Shown one piece after another: positions 33,141 through 46,485 of a DNA stretch of 64,000 nt. The notes under the pieces were generated by a model, which did no database searches, had not been told where the DNA came from, and was given only the letters and a program-made list of their open reading frames with translations. The DNA lies in the NCBI GenBank assembly GCA_035771165.1, contig JAWNZC010000413.1, positions 62,001 through 126,000 on the forward strand. Reading direction: 5' to 3'. Every line of letters starts with the position of its first letter. The stretch's first letter is position 1. The DNA comes from Paragorgia papillata. Taxonomy: Eukaryota > Cnidaria > Anthozoa > Scleralcyonacea > Coralliidae. A program made the position numbers and the translations under genes.

Positions 33141-34437
33141 TTAGTGTATCACCCTGACAGCGATGGATAGTTTTGGCAGCAGATGGTCTTAAAGGAAACT
33201 GTCTTCGAAGAACTTGTATTTTATACTTTCTGAACTGTCTTGTTACCTCTAGGATTGGAACCCAGCTTCTTTCAACACTTTCATTACAAAGGTGAGAGAA
33301 CTCTTTGCAGTAAACTTTTGTAATGTGTTCTTCTGTAAATTGAACCCAGATAATACTTGGTCTAGATGAACCTAGTACTCGATAGTCGATCTTCTTTATA
33401 ACACACTCTGCTCCATTTGTCATACCATTGGTAACTGAAACATTCGTTGTAAGATCGTATTTTGCCTCCTTCAGAAGTCGACAAACTGAATACAAACCCA
33501 TTGTTTTAGTTGGATCATTTGGAATTTGTTTTTTCAATCTTTCCTTCAGCTCGTCGCTTAACTACAATATCGATCGCTTTGATTTGCACCTTCTCATTCG
33601 TTGATTTCTTAAATATCTCATCATTGTGTTCATCTACAGACATGTTAGTGCTAAATAAGTGAGTAGCTATCATTGGGTAGTCAGGATGATCAGGGCTCAG
33701 CTTTAGCATTCGTTGTTTCAGAACATTGATATCGTTATCAGTATGCTTTCCTTCTCTTACACGATTGAGAATTTCAGCAAAATCTTTATCTTCCCTTTGT
33801 CTCATAACTTCAGTTAATTCAAACATTTTAAAGTATTGCTGCCATAGATTTGTTGCTAATGCGTTGTAATCTTTTTTTGAATTCTCGAATATCCACTCGT
33901 CAAAAACTGGTTTAAGTTGAAACAAGTCACCAACAGTTATCACACTAAGACCACCAAATGGCTCTTTAGAACCCATTATCTGCTGCAATCTTAGGTTAAG
34001 AAATTAAACATTCCAGATCCAACCATAGAGATTTCCTCTATGAAAATAACTTTTAATCTTTGTAATTGAGATCTTATTGTATTTAATCTGTCTCTGTCTA
34101 ATGTACAATAACTGAATCCTCTGTTTGCAAGAATTTTAAAAGCTGAGTGTGGCGTATTACCCTTGATATTAAATGCTGCTTTCCCAGTTGGAGCTGCTTT
34201 CACAACAGAAACTTCATCAGGACCAGTTTCAGGTTGGCTGTTAAGATATTGTATGAGAGCTTGATATAAAGCATTTGTTACAGTACTCTTACCAACACCA
34301 GCACCTCCGCTTAGAAACAATCTTAGTGGTCCATTACCTGTTTTCACAGAGTTCAACACATGGTAAAAGAATTCTTTTTTTTCTATATTTAGTGACTGAA
34401 CAAGTTTTCTGAAGTCTGTGTCATTCAATCGTCGCAT
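33070..34437 (-). pseudogene. Helitron PIF1-like helicase domain, three frames
   Basis: The Walker A motif GGAGVGKSTVTNAL, KAAPTGKAAFNIKG, and the Walker B-type FIEEISMVG lie in 34437-33991. VITVGDLFQLKPVF and LTEVMRQ lie in 33988-33515. The last piece, 33537-33070, has the AAKTIHRCQGDT motif. The pieces overlap or abut, with frameshifts near 33990 and 33520. The helicase unwinds DNA during rolling-circle transposition. The frame between Rep and helicase (about 35080-34440) is also open only in pieces and is rich in acidic residues. Confidence 0.85.
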
Positions 34438-35080
34438 AAGCAGTTCTTCATTATCGTCTGTTTTGGGAATATACCAGTATCGCTTATCAAATCATACTGA
34501 GAATGTTGCTTATCTTTTCCTGGATCAAAGCATCCAAATAATTCACTTTCTTTCGAACCCAATTTCTCTATCTCGTTCATCTTGATGTTGTGCACTGGGG
34601 GCGACAATATTATTCGATTCTTCACTTTCAATTTCTTGAACAGCGCTATCTATAACTTCTGAATGATTCTCGTACTGTTTACTGTTTTCATCTATCAGAT
34701 CTTTCACTGTCTCAAATCGATCTTGATACGTTTGAAAATCTTTAAGAAGGTCTTTCTTCTCATTCTCCAAGGCGTGTACAACATTATTTTCTCACGGCAA
34801 TAGTTTTGTGGATCCTTATTTTTATTGAATCGAACAGATCGTATGATTTTCGGCCTTTTTCGGTTAACAAGAATCATACCTCCCTTCATTTCGCATTCTT
34901 CCTCCATGTCATCAACTGTTTCCTCGTTATTTATTGGATCGTCATCCTCGTTGTCTTTAAAGTCGTTTTCATCAAGATAGTCGTCTTTTAAGCATGGTGG
35001 TGTAGCAGTATTTTTAGCCTTTCTTTCCTCATTACCCTTGCAATCAAACCATGCAACGAAGTCAGCTAAACATAAGCTTT

Positions 35081-36516
35081 CTAATTTCTTTGGTCATCTC
35101 TGATAACGCTTGATGCATTGTCAGACTCAATATCTTGTGAATTATCAGGTAGATTTTTGATTTTATCCATGCTCTTTACCAAAAATGTTCTTTCATCTCG
35201 GTCAGATGTATTAATGAATTGAAAGTCTCGAGATGCTCGTCTTAAAGGCATTTGTAAAACCAAATACACAGCTTCTTGAGCACTTATTTCAACTGCATTA
35301 AGGAACTTATTACCGATATGTCTCACTCTCTTGACAATATCATTATTTCCTTCTTTTGCTTCCTCATTTGCCTTGCGGAGCAGTTTACTCATTCCTCGCT
35401 GACCTTTGGTTATATAAGAAAGTATATATACAGCACAAGCATAAGGATCAAGAACATATTGGATGTCCATATTTGCTTTCCAGGCTTTCAGTAAATTTGG
35501 ATTATAACCATTCACTCTGATTTCAACAGGTGAACGCTTTAGAAATAATGTGGTATGTGATATAGAGATCCTTATTGCTTTTATATACTGTGTCTCTGTC
35601 AAACATAACTTATCAAGAAATTCAGTGAATTTCATTGTTTCATCGGCCTTTATAGTGTCTAGCAGCTCACAGATGCTCTTTAAATCTTTTTAAAGTTTTT
35701 CAGCAAGATTTTCATCAAGACCAGCAACGTCAAGGGGTTCTAAAATCATTGTACGAGGCATTGGCGGTAAAGGAAAGTTAAAACGGCAAACATTGTTTCC
35801 TCTCTTTTTGCAAGTCTTTGAGTGTCTGTGTCGCTGTAAATTGACAAGTTCATTTAATTCATTTGACTCAGCATTGCAAGAGACGTAGGTATCAACAAAC
35901 TTTGTAATATCCTCTTCGGTATCTTTACCAAATTCAGGAGCATCTTTTATCCAGAATAATCCATGAATATGGGGAGAACCTCGCTGTCGAAATTCGACTC
36001 ATAGAAAAAGTCTACAATTTCTCCAATGGGGTGACACGAGCTCTTAAAGGTATGAATAAACAACTGAACCATGTGTTCGAAATTTCTAGCACAGGTGACT
36101 GGATCTTTTTGTATCAGTTCTGACTTTTGTTTCCAAGTCATGTTTTTAATGTCTTCATCGATGTATTCTTTATTGTCAATAAGACGACCCAATATCTTAA
36201 TCAGATGGTTCCATCTAGTTTCAGCAGCTGAAAACGAACAAAACCAAGTGGGCTTACCCAACTGGCGGATCATTGCAAATAAATCTTTTTTGCATCTTTC
36301 AAAATAAGGAGGAGAACCACGTAAATTACGAAGAACTCTGAATCCTTCATCAAGATTGATCAGTTTTTTCACAGAACTTTCTGACTTTAAATCACCAGCA
36401 GTGTAGGTCTTTCCTTTAGTTTTACATTTGCGCAATGACAAACTTGCACTTCCTTGGATTTGCTTAATTTGAAGTTTCTTAAGTTTAAAGAAGATGTTTG
36501 GTACGGATTGAGCAAC
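35081..36516 (-). pseudogene. Helitron Rep (HUH nuclease) domain, frameshifted
   Basis: Begins at the insertion border with VAQSVPNIFFKLKK. It continues through GSPPYFERCKKDLFAMIRQL, LGKPTWFCSFSAAETRW and DPVTCARNFEHMVQ, which are conserved Rep N-terminal motifs. A frameshift near 36000 moves to the frame with RGSPHIHGLFW, whose HIH (35963-35971) is the metal-binding HUH motif. A TAA near 35693 interrupts. The piece 35635-35081 has [20 protein letters not shown], the region with catalytic tyrosine candidates. Rep would nick and join DNA at the element ends. Confidence 0.85.
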
Positions 36517-36519
36517 CCC
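36517..36519. repeat. 3-bp target duplication CCC (left)
   Basis: CCC borders the CACGGG terminus here and the CCCGTG terminus at 52678-52680. Removing one copy and the insertion restores the Helitron reading frame, so the duplication is well supported. Confidence 0.75.
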
Positions 36520-36531
36520 CACGGGACGAAA

Positions 36532-36790
36532 AAATTGATTTGCACATTTGCAAATTTAATGACAAAGTTGTTGCAAACATCAACTTTGCACGCGTATGAC
36601 CAGATTTGCACATATGCAAAGTTGGAAATTGCCGTCAACTTTGCAACCGGTGCGGATTTGGCGATTGCCGTAGAGCCGCCGGTGCAAAGTCATTGCAAAT
36701 TTGTTGCAAAGTTCAAACTTTGCACAAATGTTTGCAAAGTTTGCAAATTTATTGCAAAGGCGGAATTTGCTAACGTTTTTGCGCTACGTG
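36532..36790. repeat. Subterminal GCAAATTTGC-type repeats, left
   Basis: More than ten occurrences of TTTGCA, GCAAATTT or GCAAAG words on both strands in 260 bp. They are likely transposase-binding sites of the CACTA-like element (inference). Confidence 0.7.
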
Positions 36791-36869
36791 CAAATCTTAT
36801 GTAATTGATCATGTTTTCCATAGATGCAAATTTATAGCGGATTTAACTTTGCTTATGTAAAAAACTTAT

Positions 36870-37050
36870 AGACCTTATTCCAAAATGCCCGTCAAATTAA
36901 AATTCTTTTATATACAAATAAAATTGCCCTTATGAACTCGTTTTCATGTGGGAAATTCAAAATAATTTTTACTTTAAACCGAGGTCATAAGGGCTAATTT
37001 ATATGAACATAAACGAATAATAATTCGGCGACCATTTTGGAATAAGGTCT
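36870..37050. mobile_element. MITE, 181 bp
   Basis: Ends AGACCTTATTCCAAAATG and its complement, with AT on both sides (36868-36869, 37051-37052). Non-coding. Confidence 0.75.
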
Positions 37051-37538
37051 ATGTAGTTCAAATTATTTTTTTTGCATTTATAACACTGTTAATTTATTGA
37101 ATTATTGTGAGCAAACATCAAGCCCGGTTTTCAATTGGACGCAACAATGTCGTAGCGACCGGGGAGAGTGAAGCTAAGTATATCAGGGTCCTTCCGACAT
37201 GAGAAAAGAAGATATTAAAATTCTTGTCGTCACTTGTCTTTGCTGGTCGCAAAAATCCTTGAGCGGCCGCAGGGATAGATCCCGCGCCTCTGTCTTTGTT
37301 GTCACAAAATAGAAACCAGGCGATCGCGTTACCTACAATATATATTATTCCTATAAATATAAACATATAAATATCCCTAACAAATGTTTATTATATATAT
37401 AAAAACTTTAAAAAGATAAATAACAAACTGTAACGGTAACATATGCAAACATTTACGGTATTTAAACAAATTAAGAATTGTTATTTTTTTCGCGATGTCT
37501 ATTTGATGCAAACCTACTTACTCACGGACAAATTAACA

Positions 37539-37639
37539 TTAACTCATTCCTGTTCGAGGGCTTCCCTAGAGGTGAATAAAATCGTCTGGCGTTAGCCAGA
37601 ATAAAATACTAAACACCAATTCCGACAGGAAAGAGTTAA
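37539..37639. mobile_element. TTAA-flanked MITE-like repeat
   Basis: Starts TTAACTCATTCCTGT, ends ACAGGAAAGAGTTAA, and contains GTGAATAAAATCGTCTGGC, related to the repeat inside the P element at 15228. Confidence 0.65.
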
Positions 37640-38156
37640 ATTTTTAAACTAATTTCAATTAACAGTTCATTGTTATGTATTGGATTGAAAGCATTTCCTT
37701 TTTGTTTTCTTTTTCTTTTGCCAAGTTGTCCATTAGTTTCTGAACTACAGTAGGTCTATTCAATCTGATAAAAAACATATTCTCCGTTACATAGTTGTTT
37801 AGACGTCACTTCTATGTAATATTAGCTATATCTAAACAGAGATTATTTATTTTTGCGAATGACATTGTATGAACATCAATAAAGATTTTTATATTCTGAA
37901 GAATGTTGTGAAGTGAAAAAATATAGTCCATCCGATTGAATGAAATAATTAAAAAGCTACTGAACAAGATAACTATCTGAACAACTTGGCTATGAGGCTC
38001 CACCAGACATTTTTTCCCGTAATTTGTTGTCCGGATATTTAACGATGTTGAAGTTTCTATACAACAAAGGAAAATAATTCATTTTTAAAAATTTTATTTA
38101 AAATTATGATTAACATACACTGCACATAAAAATACAACACTTGTTAATGTGCATGC

Positions 38157-38700
38157 TCACAACAGACTAGACGCAGGACAAGACGCAAGACAAGCCGCAA
38201 GACAAGATGCAAGACAAGATGCAAGACAAGACGCAAGGCAAGATGCAAGACAAGACGCAAGATAAGACGCAAGACAAGACGCAAGACAAGATGCAAGACA
38301 AGATGCAAGACAAGACGCAAGGCAAGACGCAAGGCAAGACGCAAGACAAGACGCAAGACAAGACGCAAGACAAGACGCAAGATAACACGCAAGACAAGAC
38401 GCAAGACAAGACGCAAGACAAGATGCAAGACCAGATGCAAGACGAGACGCAAGACGAGACGCAAGGCAAGATGCAAGGCAAGATGCAAGGCAAGATGCAA
38501 GACAAGACGCAAGACAAGACGCAAGACAAGACGCAAGACAAGACGCAAGACAAGACGCAAGACAAGACGCAAGACAAGACAAGACGCAAGACAAGACGCA
38601 AGACAAGACAAGACGCAAGACAAGACAAGACGCAAGACAAGACAAGACGCAAGACAAGACAAGACAAGACAAGACAAGAGACAAGACAAGACAAGAGACA
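38157..38700 (+). repeat. Satellite edge, irregular 12- and 17-bp units
   Basis: Mixed GCAAGACAAGAC, GCAAGACAAGAT and GCAAGGCAAGAC units, then 17-bp units near 38580-38660. The most heterogeneous part of the array, as expected at a satellite border. Confidence 0.85.
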
Positions 38701-39402
38701 AGACAAGAGACAAGACAAGAGACAAGACAAGAGACAAGACAAGAGACAAGACAAGAGACAAGACAAGAGACAAGACAAGAGGCAAGACAAGAGGCAAGAC
38801 AAGAGGCAAGACAAGAGGCAAGACAAGAGGCAAGACAAGAGGCAAGACAAGAGGCAAGACAAGAGGCAAGACAAGAGGCAAGACAAGATGCAAGACAAGA
38901 GGCAAGACAAGAGGCAAGACAAGAGGCAAGACAAGAGGCAAGACAAGAGGCAAGACAAGAGGCAAGACAAGAGGCAAGACAAGAGGCAAGACAAGAGGCA
39001 AGACAAGAGGCAAGACAAGAGGCAAGACAAGAGGCAAGACAAGAGGCAAGACAAGAGGCAAGACAAGAGGCAAGACAAGAGGCAAGACAAGAGGCAAGAC
39101 AAGAGGCAAGACAAGAGGCAAGACAAGAGGCAAGACAAGAGGCAAGACAAGAGGCAAGACAAGAGGCAAGACAAGAGGCAAGACAAGAGGCAAGACAAGA
39201 GGCAAGACAAGAGGCAAGACAAGAGGCAAGACAAGAGGCAAGACAAGAGGCAAGACAAGAGGCAAGACAAGAGGCAAGACAAGAGGCAAGACAAGAGGCA
39301 AGACAAGAGGCAAGACAAGAGGCAAGACAAGAGGCAAGACAAGAGGCAAGACAAGAGGCAAGACAAGAGGCAAGACAAGAGGCAAGACAAGAGGCAAGAC
39401 AA
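38701..39402 (+). repeat. 12-bp block, GAGACAAGACAA then GAGGCAAGACAA
   Basis: Short run of GAGACAAGACAA (to about 38780), then about 52 units of GAGGCAAGACAA, with a single GATG unit near 38886. Confidence 0.9.
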
Positions 39403-41850
39403 GATGCAAGACAAGATGCAAGACAAGATGCAAGACAAGATGCAAGACAAGATGCAAGACAAGATGCAAGACAAGATGCAAGACAAGATGCAAGACAAGA
39501 TGCAAGACAAGATGCAAGACAAGATGCAAGACAAGATGCAAGACAAGATGCAAGACAAGATGCAAGACAAGATGCAAGACAAGATGCAAGACAAGATGCA
39601 AGACAAGATGCAAGACAAGATGCAAGACAAGATGCAAGACAAGATGCAAGACAAGATGCAAGACAAGATGCAAGACAAGATGCAAGACAAGATGCAAGAC
39701 AAGATGCAAGACAAGATGCAAGACAAGATGCAAGACAAGATGCAAGACAAGATGCAAGACAAGATGCAAGACAAGATGCAAGACAAGATGCAAGACAAGA
39801 TGCAAGACAAGATGCAAGACAAGATGCAAGACAAGATGCAAGACAAGATGCAAGACAAGATGCAAGACAAGATGCAAGACAAGATGCAAGACAAGATGCA
39901 AGACAAGATGCAAGACAAGATGCAAGACAAGATGCAAGACAAGATGCAAGACAAGATGCAAGACAAGATGCAAGACAAGATGCAAGACAAGATGCAAGAC
40001 AAGATGCAAGACAAGATGCAAGACAAGATGCAAGACAAGATGCAAGACAAGATGCAAGACAAGATGCAAGACAAGATGCAAGACAAGATGCAAGACAAGA
40101 TGCAAGACAAGATGCAAGACAAGATGCAAGACAAGATGCAAGACAAGATGCAAGACAAGATGCAAGACAAGATGCAAGACAAGATGCAAGACAAGATGCA
40201 AGACAAGATGCAAGACAAGATGCAAGACAAGATGCAAGACAAGATGCAAGACAAGATGCAAGACAAGATGCAAGACAAGATGCAAGACAAGATGCAAGAC
40301 AAGATGCAAGACAAGATGCAAGACAAGATGCAAGACAAGATGCAAGACAAGATGCAAGACAAGATGCAAGACAAGATGCAAGACAAGATGCAAGACAAGA
40401 TGCAAGACAAGATGCAAGACAAGATGCAAGACAAGATGCAAGACAAGATGCAAGACAAGATGCAAGACAAGATGCAAGACAAGATGCAAGACAAGATGCA
40501 AGACAAGATGCAAGACAAGATGCAAGACAAGATGCAAGACAAGATGCAAGACAAGATGCAAGACAAGATGCAAGACAAGATGCAAGACAAGATGCAAGAC
40601 AAGATGCAAGACAAGATGCAAGACAAGATGCAAGACAAGATGCAAGACAAGATGCAAGACAAGATGCAAGACAAGATGCAAGACAAGATGCAAGACAAGA
40701 TGCAAGACAAGATGCAAGACAAGATGCAAGACAAGATGCAAGACAAGATGCAAGACAAGATGCAAGACAAGATGCAAGACAAGATGCAAGACAAGATGCA
40801 AGACAAGATGCAAGACAAGATGCAAGACAAGATGCAAGACAAGATGCAAGACAAGATGCAAGACAAGATGCAAGACAAGATGCAAGACAAGATGCAAGAC
40901 AAGATGCAAGACAAGATGCAAGACAAGATGCAAGACAAGATGCAAGACAAGATGCAAGACAAGATGCAAGACAAGATGCAAGACAAGATGCAAGACAAGA
41001 TGCAAGACAAGATGCAAGACAAGATGCAAGACAAGATGCAAGACAAGATGCAAGACAAGATGCAAGACAAGATGCAAGACAAGATGCAAGACAAGATGCA
41101 AGACAAGATGCAAGACAAGATGCAAGACAAGATGCAAGACAAGATGCAAGACAAGATGCAAGACAAGATGCAAGACAAGATGCAAGACAAGATGCAAGAC
41201 AAGATGCAAGACAAGATGCAAGACAAGATGCAAGACAAGATGCAAGACAAGATGCAAGACAAGATGCAAGACAAGATGCAAGACAAGATGCAAGACAAGA
41301 TGCAAGACAAGATGCAAGACAAGATGCAAGACAAGATGCAAGACAAGATGCAAGACAAGATGCAAGACAAGATGCAAGACAAGATGCAAGACAAGATGCA
41401 AGACAAGATGCAAGACAAGATGCAAGACAAGATGCAAGACAAGATGCAAGACAAGATGCAAGACAAGATGCAAGACAAGATGCAAGACAAGATGCAAGAC
41501 AAGATGCAAGACAAGATGCAAGACAAGATGCAAGACAAGATGCAAGACAAGATGCAAGACAAGATGCAAGACAAGATGCAAGACAAGATGCAAGACAAGA
41601 TGCAAGACAAGATGCAAGACAAGATGCAAGACAAGATGCAAGACAAGATGCAAGACAAGATGCAAGACAAGATGCAAGACAAGATGCAAGACAAGATGCA
41701 AGACAAGATGCAAGACAAGATGCAAGACAAGATGCAAGACAAGATGCAAGACAAGATGCAAGACAAGATGCAAGACAAGATGCAAGACAAGATGCAAGAC
41801 AAGATGCAAGACAAGATGCAAGACAAGATGCAAGACAAGATGCAAGACAA
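39403..41850 (+). repeat. 12-bp block, GATGCAAGACAA, about 204 units
   Basis: Uniform by eye, changing to the next type at one point. Confidence 0.95.
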
Positions 41851-44480
41851 GACGCAAGACAAGACGCAAGACAAGACGCAAGACAAGACGCAAGACAAGA
41901 CGCAAGACAAGACGCAAGACAAGACGCAAGACAAGACGCAAGACAAGACGCAAGACAAGACGCAAGACAAGACGCAAGACAAGACGCAAGACAAGACGCA
42001 AGACAAGACGCAAGACAAGACGCAAGACAAGACGCAAGACAAGACGCAAGACAAGACGCAAGACAAGACGCAAGACAAGACGCAAGACAAGACGCAAGAC
42101 AAGACGCAAGACAAGACGCAAGACAAGACGCAAGACAAGACGCAAGACAAGACGCAAGACAAGACGCAAGACAAGACGCAAGACAAGACGCAAGACAAGA
42201 CGCAAGACAAGACGCAAGACAAGACGCAAGACAAGACGCAAGACAAGACGCAAGACAAGACGCAAGACAAGACGCAAGACAAGACGCAAGACAAGACGCA
42301 AGACAAGACGCAAGACAAGACGCAAGACAAGACGCAAGACAAGACGCAAGACAAGACGCAAGACAAGACGCAAGACAAGACGCAAGACAAGACGCAAGAC
42401 AAGACGCAAGACAAGACGCAAGACAAGACGCAAGACAAGACGCAAGACAAGACGCAAGACAAGACGCAAGACAAGACGCAAGACAAGACGCAAGACAAGA
42501 CGCAAGACAAGACGCAAGACAAGACGCAAGACAAGACGCAAGACAAGACGCAAGACAAGACGCAAGACAAGACGCAAGACAAGACGCAAGACAAGACGCA
42601 AGACAAGACGCAAGACAAGACGCAAGACAAGACGCAAGACAAGACGCAAGACAAGACGCAAGACAAGACGCAAGACAAGACGCAAGACAAGACGCAAGAC
42701 AAGACGCAAGACAAGACGCAAGACAAGACGCAAGACAAGACGCAAGACAAGACGCAAGACAAGACGCAAGACAAGACGCAAGACAAGACGCAAGACAAGA
42801 CGCAAGACAAGACGCAAGACAAGACGCAAGACAAGACGCAAGACAAGACGCAAGACAAGACGCAAGACAAGACGCAAGACAAGACGCAAGACAAGACGCA
42901 AGACAAGACGCAAGACAAGACGCAAGACAAGACGCAAGACAAGACGCAAGACAAGACGCAAGACAAGACGCAAGACAAGACGCAAGACAAGACGCAAGAC
43001 AAGACGCAAGACAAGACGCAAGACAAGACGCAAGACAAGACGCAAGACAAGACGCAAGACAAGACGCAAGACAAGACGCAAGACAAGACGCAAGACAAGA
43101 CGCAAGACAAGACGCAAGACAAGACGCAAGACAAGACGCAAGACAAGACGCAAGACAAGACGCAAGACAAGACGCAAGACAAGACGCAAGACAAGACGCA
43201 AGACAAGACGCAAGACAAGACGCAAGACAAGACGCAAGACAAGACGCAAGACAAGACGCAAGACAAGACGCAAGACAAGACGCAAGACAAGACGCAAGAC
43301 AAGACGCAAGACAAGACGCAAGACAAGACGCAAGACAAGACGCAAGACAAGACGCAAGACAAGACGCAAGACAAGACGCAAGACAAGACGCAAGACAAGA
43401 CGCAAGACAAGACGCAAGACAAGACGCAAGACAAGACGCAAGACAAGACGCAAGACAAGACGCAAGACAAGACGCAAGACAAGACGCAAGACAAGACGCA
43501 AGACAAGACGCAAGACAAGACGCAAGACAAGACGCAAGACAAGACGCAAGACAAGACGCAAGACAAGACGCAAGACAAGACGCAAGACAAGACGCAAGAC
43601 AAGACGCAAGACAAGACGCAAGACAAGACGCAAGACAAGACGCAAGACAAGACGCAAGACAAGACGCAAGACAAGACGCAAGACAAGACGCAAGACAAGA
43701 CGCAAGACAAGACGCAAGACAAGACGCAAGACAAGACGCAAGACAAGACGCAAGACAAGACGCAAGACAAGACGCAAGACAAGACGCAAGACAAGACGCA
43801 AGACAAGACGCAAGACAAGACGCAAGACAAGACGCAAGACAAGACGCAAGACAAGACGCAAGACAAGACGCAAGACAAGACGCAAGACAAGACGCAAGAC
43901 AAGACGCAAGACAAGACGCAAGACAAGACGCAAGACAAGACGCAAGACAAGACGCAAGACAAGACGCAAGACAAGACGCAAGACAAGACGCAAGACAAGA
44001 CGCAAGACAAGACGCAAGACAAGACGCAAGACAAGACGCAAGACAAGACGCAAGACAAGACGCAAGACAAGACGCAAGACAAGACGCAAGACAAGACGCA
44101 AGACAAGACGCAAGACAAGACGCAAGACAAGACGCAAGACAAGACGCAAGACAAGACGCAAGACAAGACGCAAGACAAGACGCAAGACAAGACGCAAGAC
44201 AAGACGCAAGACAAGACGCAAGACAAGACGCAAGACAAGACGCAAGACAAGACGCAAGACAAGACGCAAGACAAGACGCAAGACAAGACGCAAGACAAGA
44301 CGCAAGACAAGACGCAAGACAAGACGCAAGACAAGACGCAAGACAAGACGCAAGACAAGACGCAAGACAAAACGCAAGACAAGACGCAAGACAAGACGCA
44401 AGACAAGACGCAAGACAAGACGCAAGACAAAACGCAAGACAAGACGCAAGACAAGACGCAAGACAAGACGCAAGACAAGA
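41851..44480 (+). repeat. 12-bp block, GACGCAAGACAA, about 219 units, T-free
   Basis: Uniform except for two AACG variants exactly 60 bp apart, near 44371 and 44431. Confidence 0.95.
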
Positions 44481-46320
44481 CAAGATGCAAGACAAGACAA
44501 TGCAAGACAAGACAATGCAAGACAAGACAATGCAAGACAAGACAATGCAAGACAAGACAATGCAAGACAAGACAATGCAAGACAAGACAATGCAAGACAA
44601 GACAATGCAAGACAAGACAATGCAAGACAAGACAATGCAAGACAAGACAATGCAAGACAAGACAATGCAAGACAAGACAATGCAAGACAAGACAATGCAA
44701 GACAAGACAATGCAAGACAAGACAATGCAAGACAAGACAATGCAAGACAAGACAATGCAAGACAAGACAATGCAAGACAAGACAATGCAAGACAAGACAA
44801 TGCAAGACAAGACAATGCAAGACAAGACAATGCAAGACAAGACAATGCAAGACAAGACAATGCAAGACAAGACAATGCAAGACAAGACAATGCAAGACAA
44901 GACAATGCAAGACAAGACAATGCAAGACAAGACAATGCAAGACAAGACAATGCAAGACAAGACAATGCAAGACAAGACAATGCAAGACAAGACAATGCAA
45001 GACAAGACAATGCAAGACAAGACAATGCAAGACAAGACAATGCAAGACAAGACAATGCAAGACAAGACAATGCAAGACAAGACAATGCAAGACAAGACAA
45101 TGCAAGACAAGACAATGCAAGACAAGACAATGCAAGACAAGACAATGCAAGACAAGACAATGCAAGACAAGACAATGCAAGACAAGACAATGCAAGACAA
45201 GACAATGCAAGACAAGACAATGCAAGACAAGACAATGCAAGACAAGACAATGCAAGACAAGACAATGCAAGACAAGACAATGCAAGACAAGACAATGCAA
45301 GACAAGACAATGCAAGACAAGACAATGCAAGACAAGACAATGCAAGACAAGACAATGCAAGACAAGACAATGCAAGACAAGACAATGCAAGACAAGACAA
45401 TGCAAGACAAGACAATGCAAGACAAGACAATGCAAGACAAGACAATGCAAGACAAGACAATGCAAGACAAGACAATGCAAGACAAGACAATGCAAGACAA
45501 GACAAAGCAAGACAAGACAAGACAATGCAAGACAAGACAATGCAAGACAAGACAATGCAAGACAAGACAATGCAAGACAAGACAATGCAAGACAAGACAA
45601 TGCAAGACAAGACAATGCAAGACAATGCAAGACAAGACAATGCAAGACAAGACAATGCAAGACAAGACAATGCAAGACAAGACAATGCAAGACAAGACAA
45701 TGCAAGACAAGACAATGCAAGACAAGACAATGCAAGACAAGACAATGCAAGACAAGACAATGCAAGACAAGACAAAGCAAGACAAGACAAAGCAAGACAA
45801 GACAAAGCAAGACAAGACAAAGCAAGACAAGACAAGACAAAGCAAGACAAGACAATGCAAGACAAGACAATGCAAGACAAGACAAAGCAAGACAAGACAA
45901 TGCAAGACAAGACAAGACAATGCAAGACAAGACAATGCAAGACAAGACAATGCAAGACAAGACAATGCAAGACAAGACAATGCAAGACAAGACAATGCAA
46001 GACAATGCAAGACAAGACAATGCAAGACAAGACAAGACAAAGCAAGACAAGACAAAGCAAGACAAGACAAGACAAAGCAAGACAAGACAAAGCAAGACAA
46101 GACAAAGCAAGACAAGACAAAGCAAGACAAGACAAAGCAAGACAAGACAAAGCAAGACAAGACAAAGCAAGACAAGACAAAGCAAGACAAGACAATGCAA
46201 GACAAGACAAGACAAAGCAAGACAAGACAAAGCAAGACAAGACAAGACAAAGCAAGACAAGACAAAGCAAGACAAGACAAAGCAAGACAAGACAAAGCAA
46301 GACAAGACAAAGCAAGACAA
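44481..46320 (+). repeat. 15-bp block, ACAATGCAAGACAAG and variants
   Basis: Regular to about 45500, then mixed with ACAAAGCAAGACAAG units and 10- or 20-bp length variants, indicating multiples of a 5-bp step. Confidence 0.95.
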
Positions 46321-46485
46321 GACAAGACAAGACAAGACAAGACAAGACAAGACAAGACAAGACAAGACAAGACAAGACAAGACAAGACAAGACAAGACAA
46401 GACAAGACAAGACAAGACAAGACAAGACAAGACAAGACAAGACAAGACAAGACAAGACAAGACAAGACAAGACAAGACAAGACAA
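46321..46485 (+). repeat. 5-bp block, (ACAAG)n
   Basis: About 33 perfect pentamers. The simplest form of the satellite. Confidence 0.95.

Noticed and set aside
37719..37995. Possible long inverted repeat (GCCAAGTTGTCC...GAACAACTTGGC)
   Set aside because: Outer 10 bp pair, but the inner similarity is patchy and no target duplication was found. Not strong enough to list.
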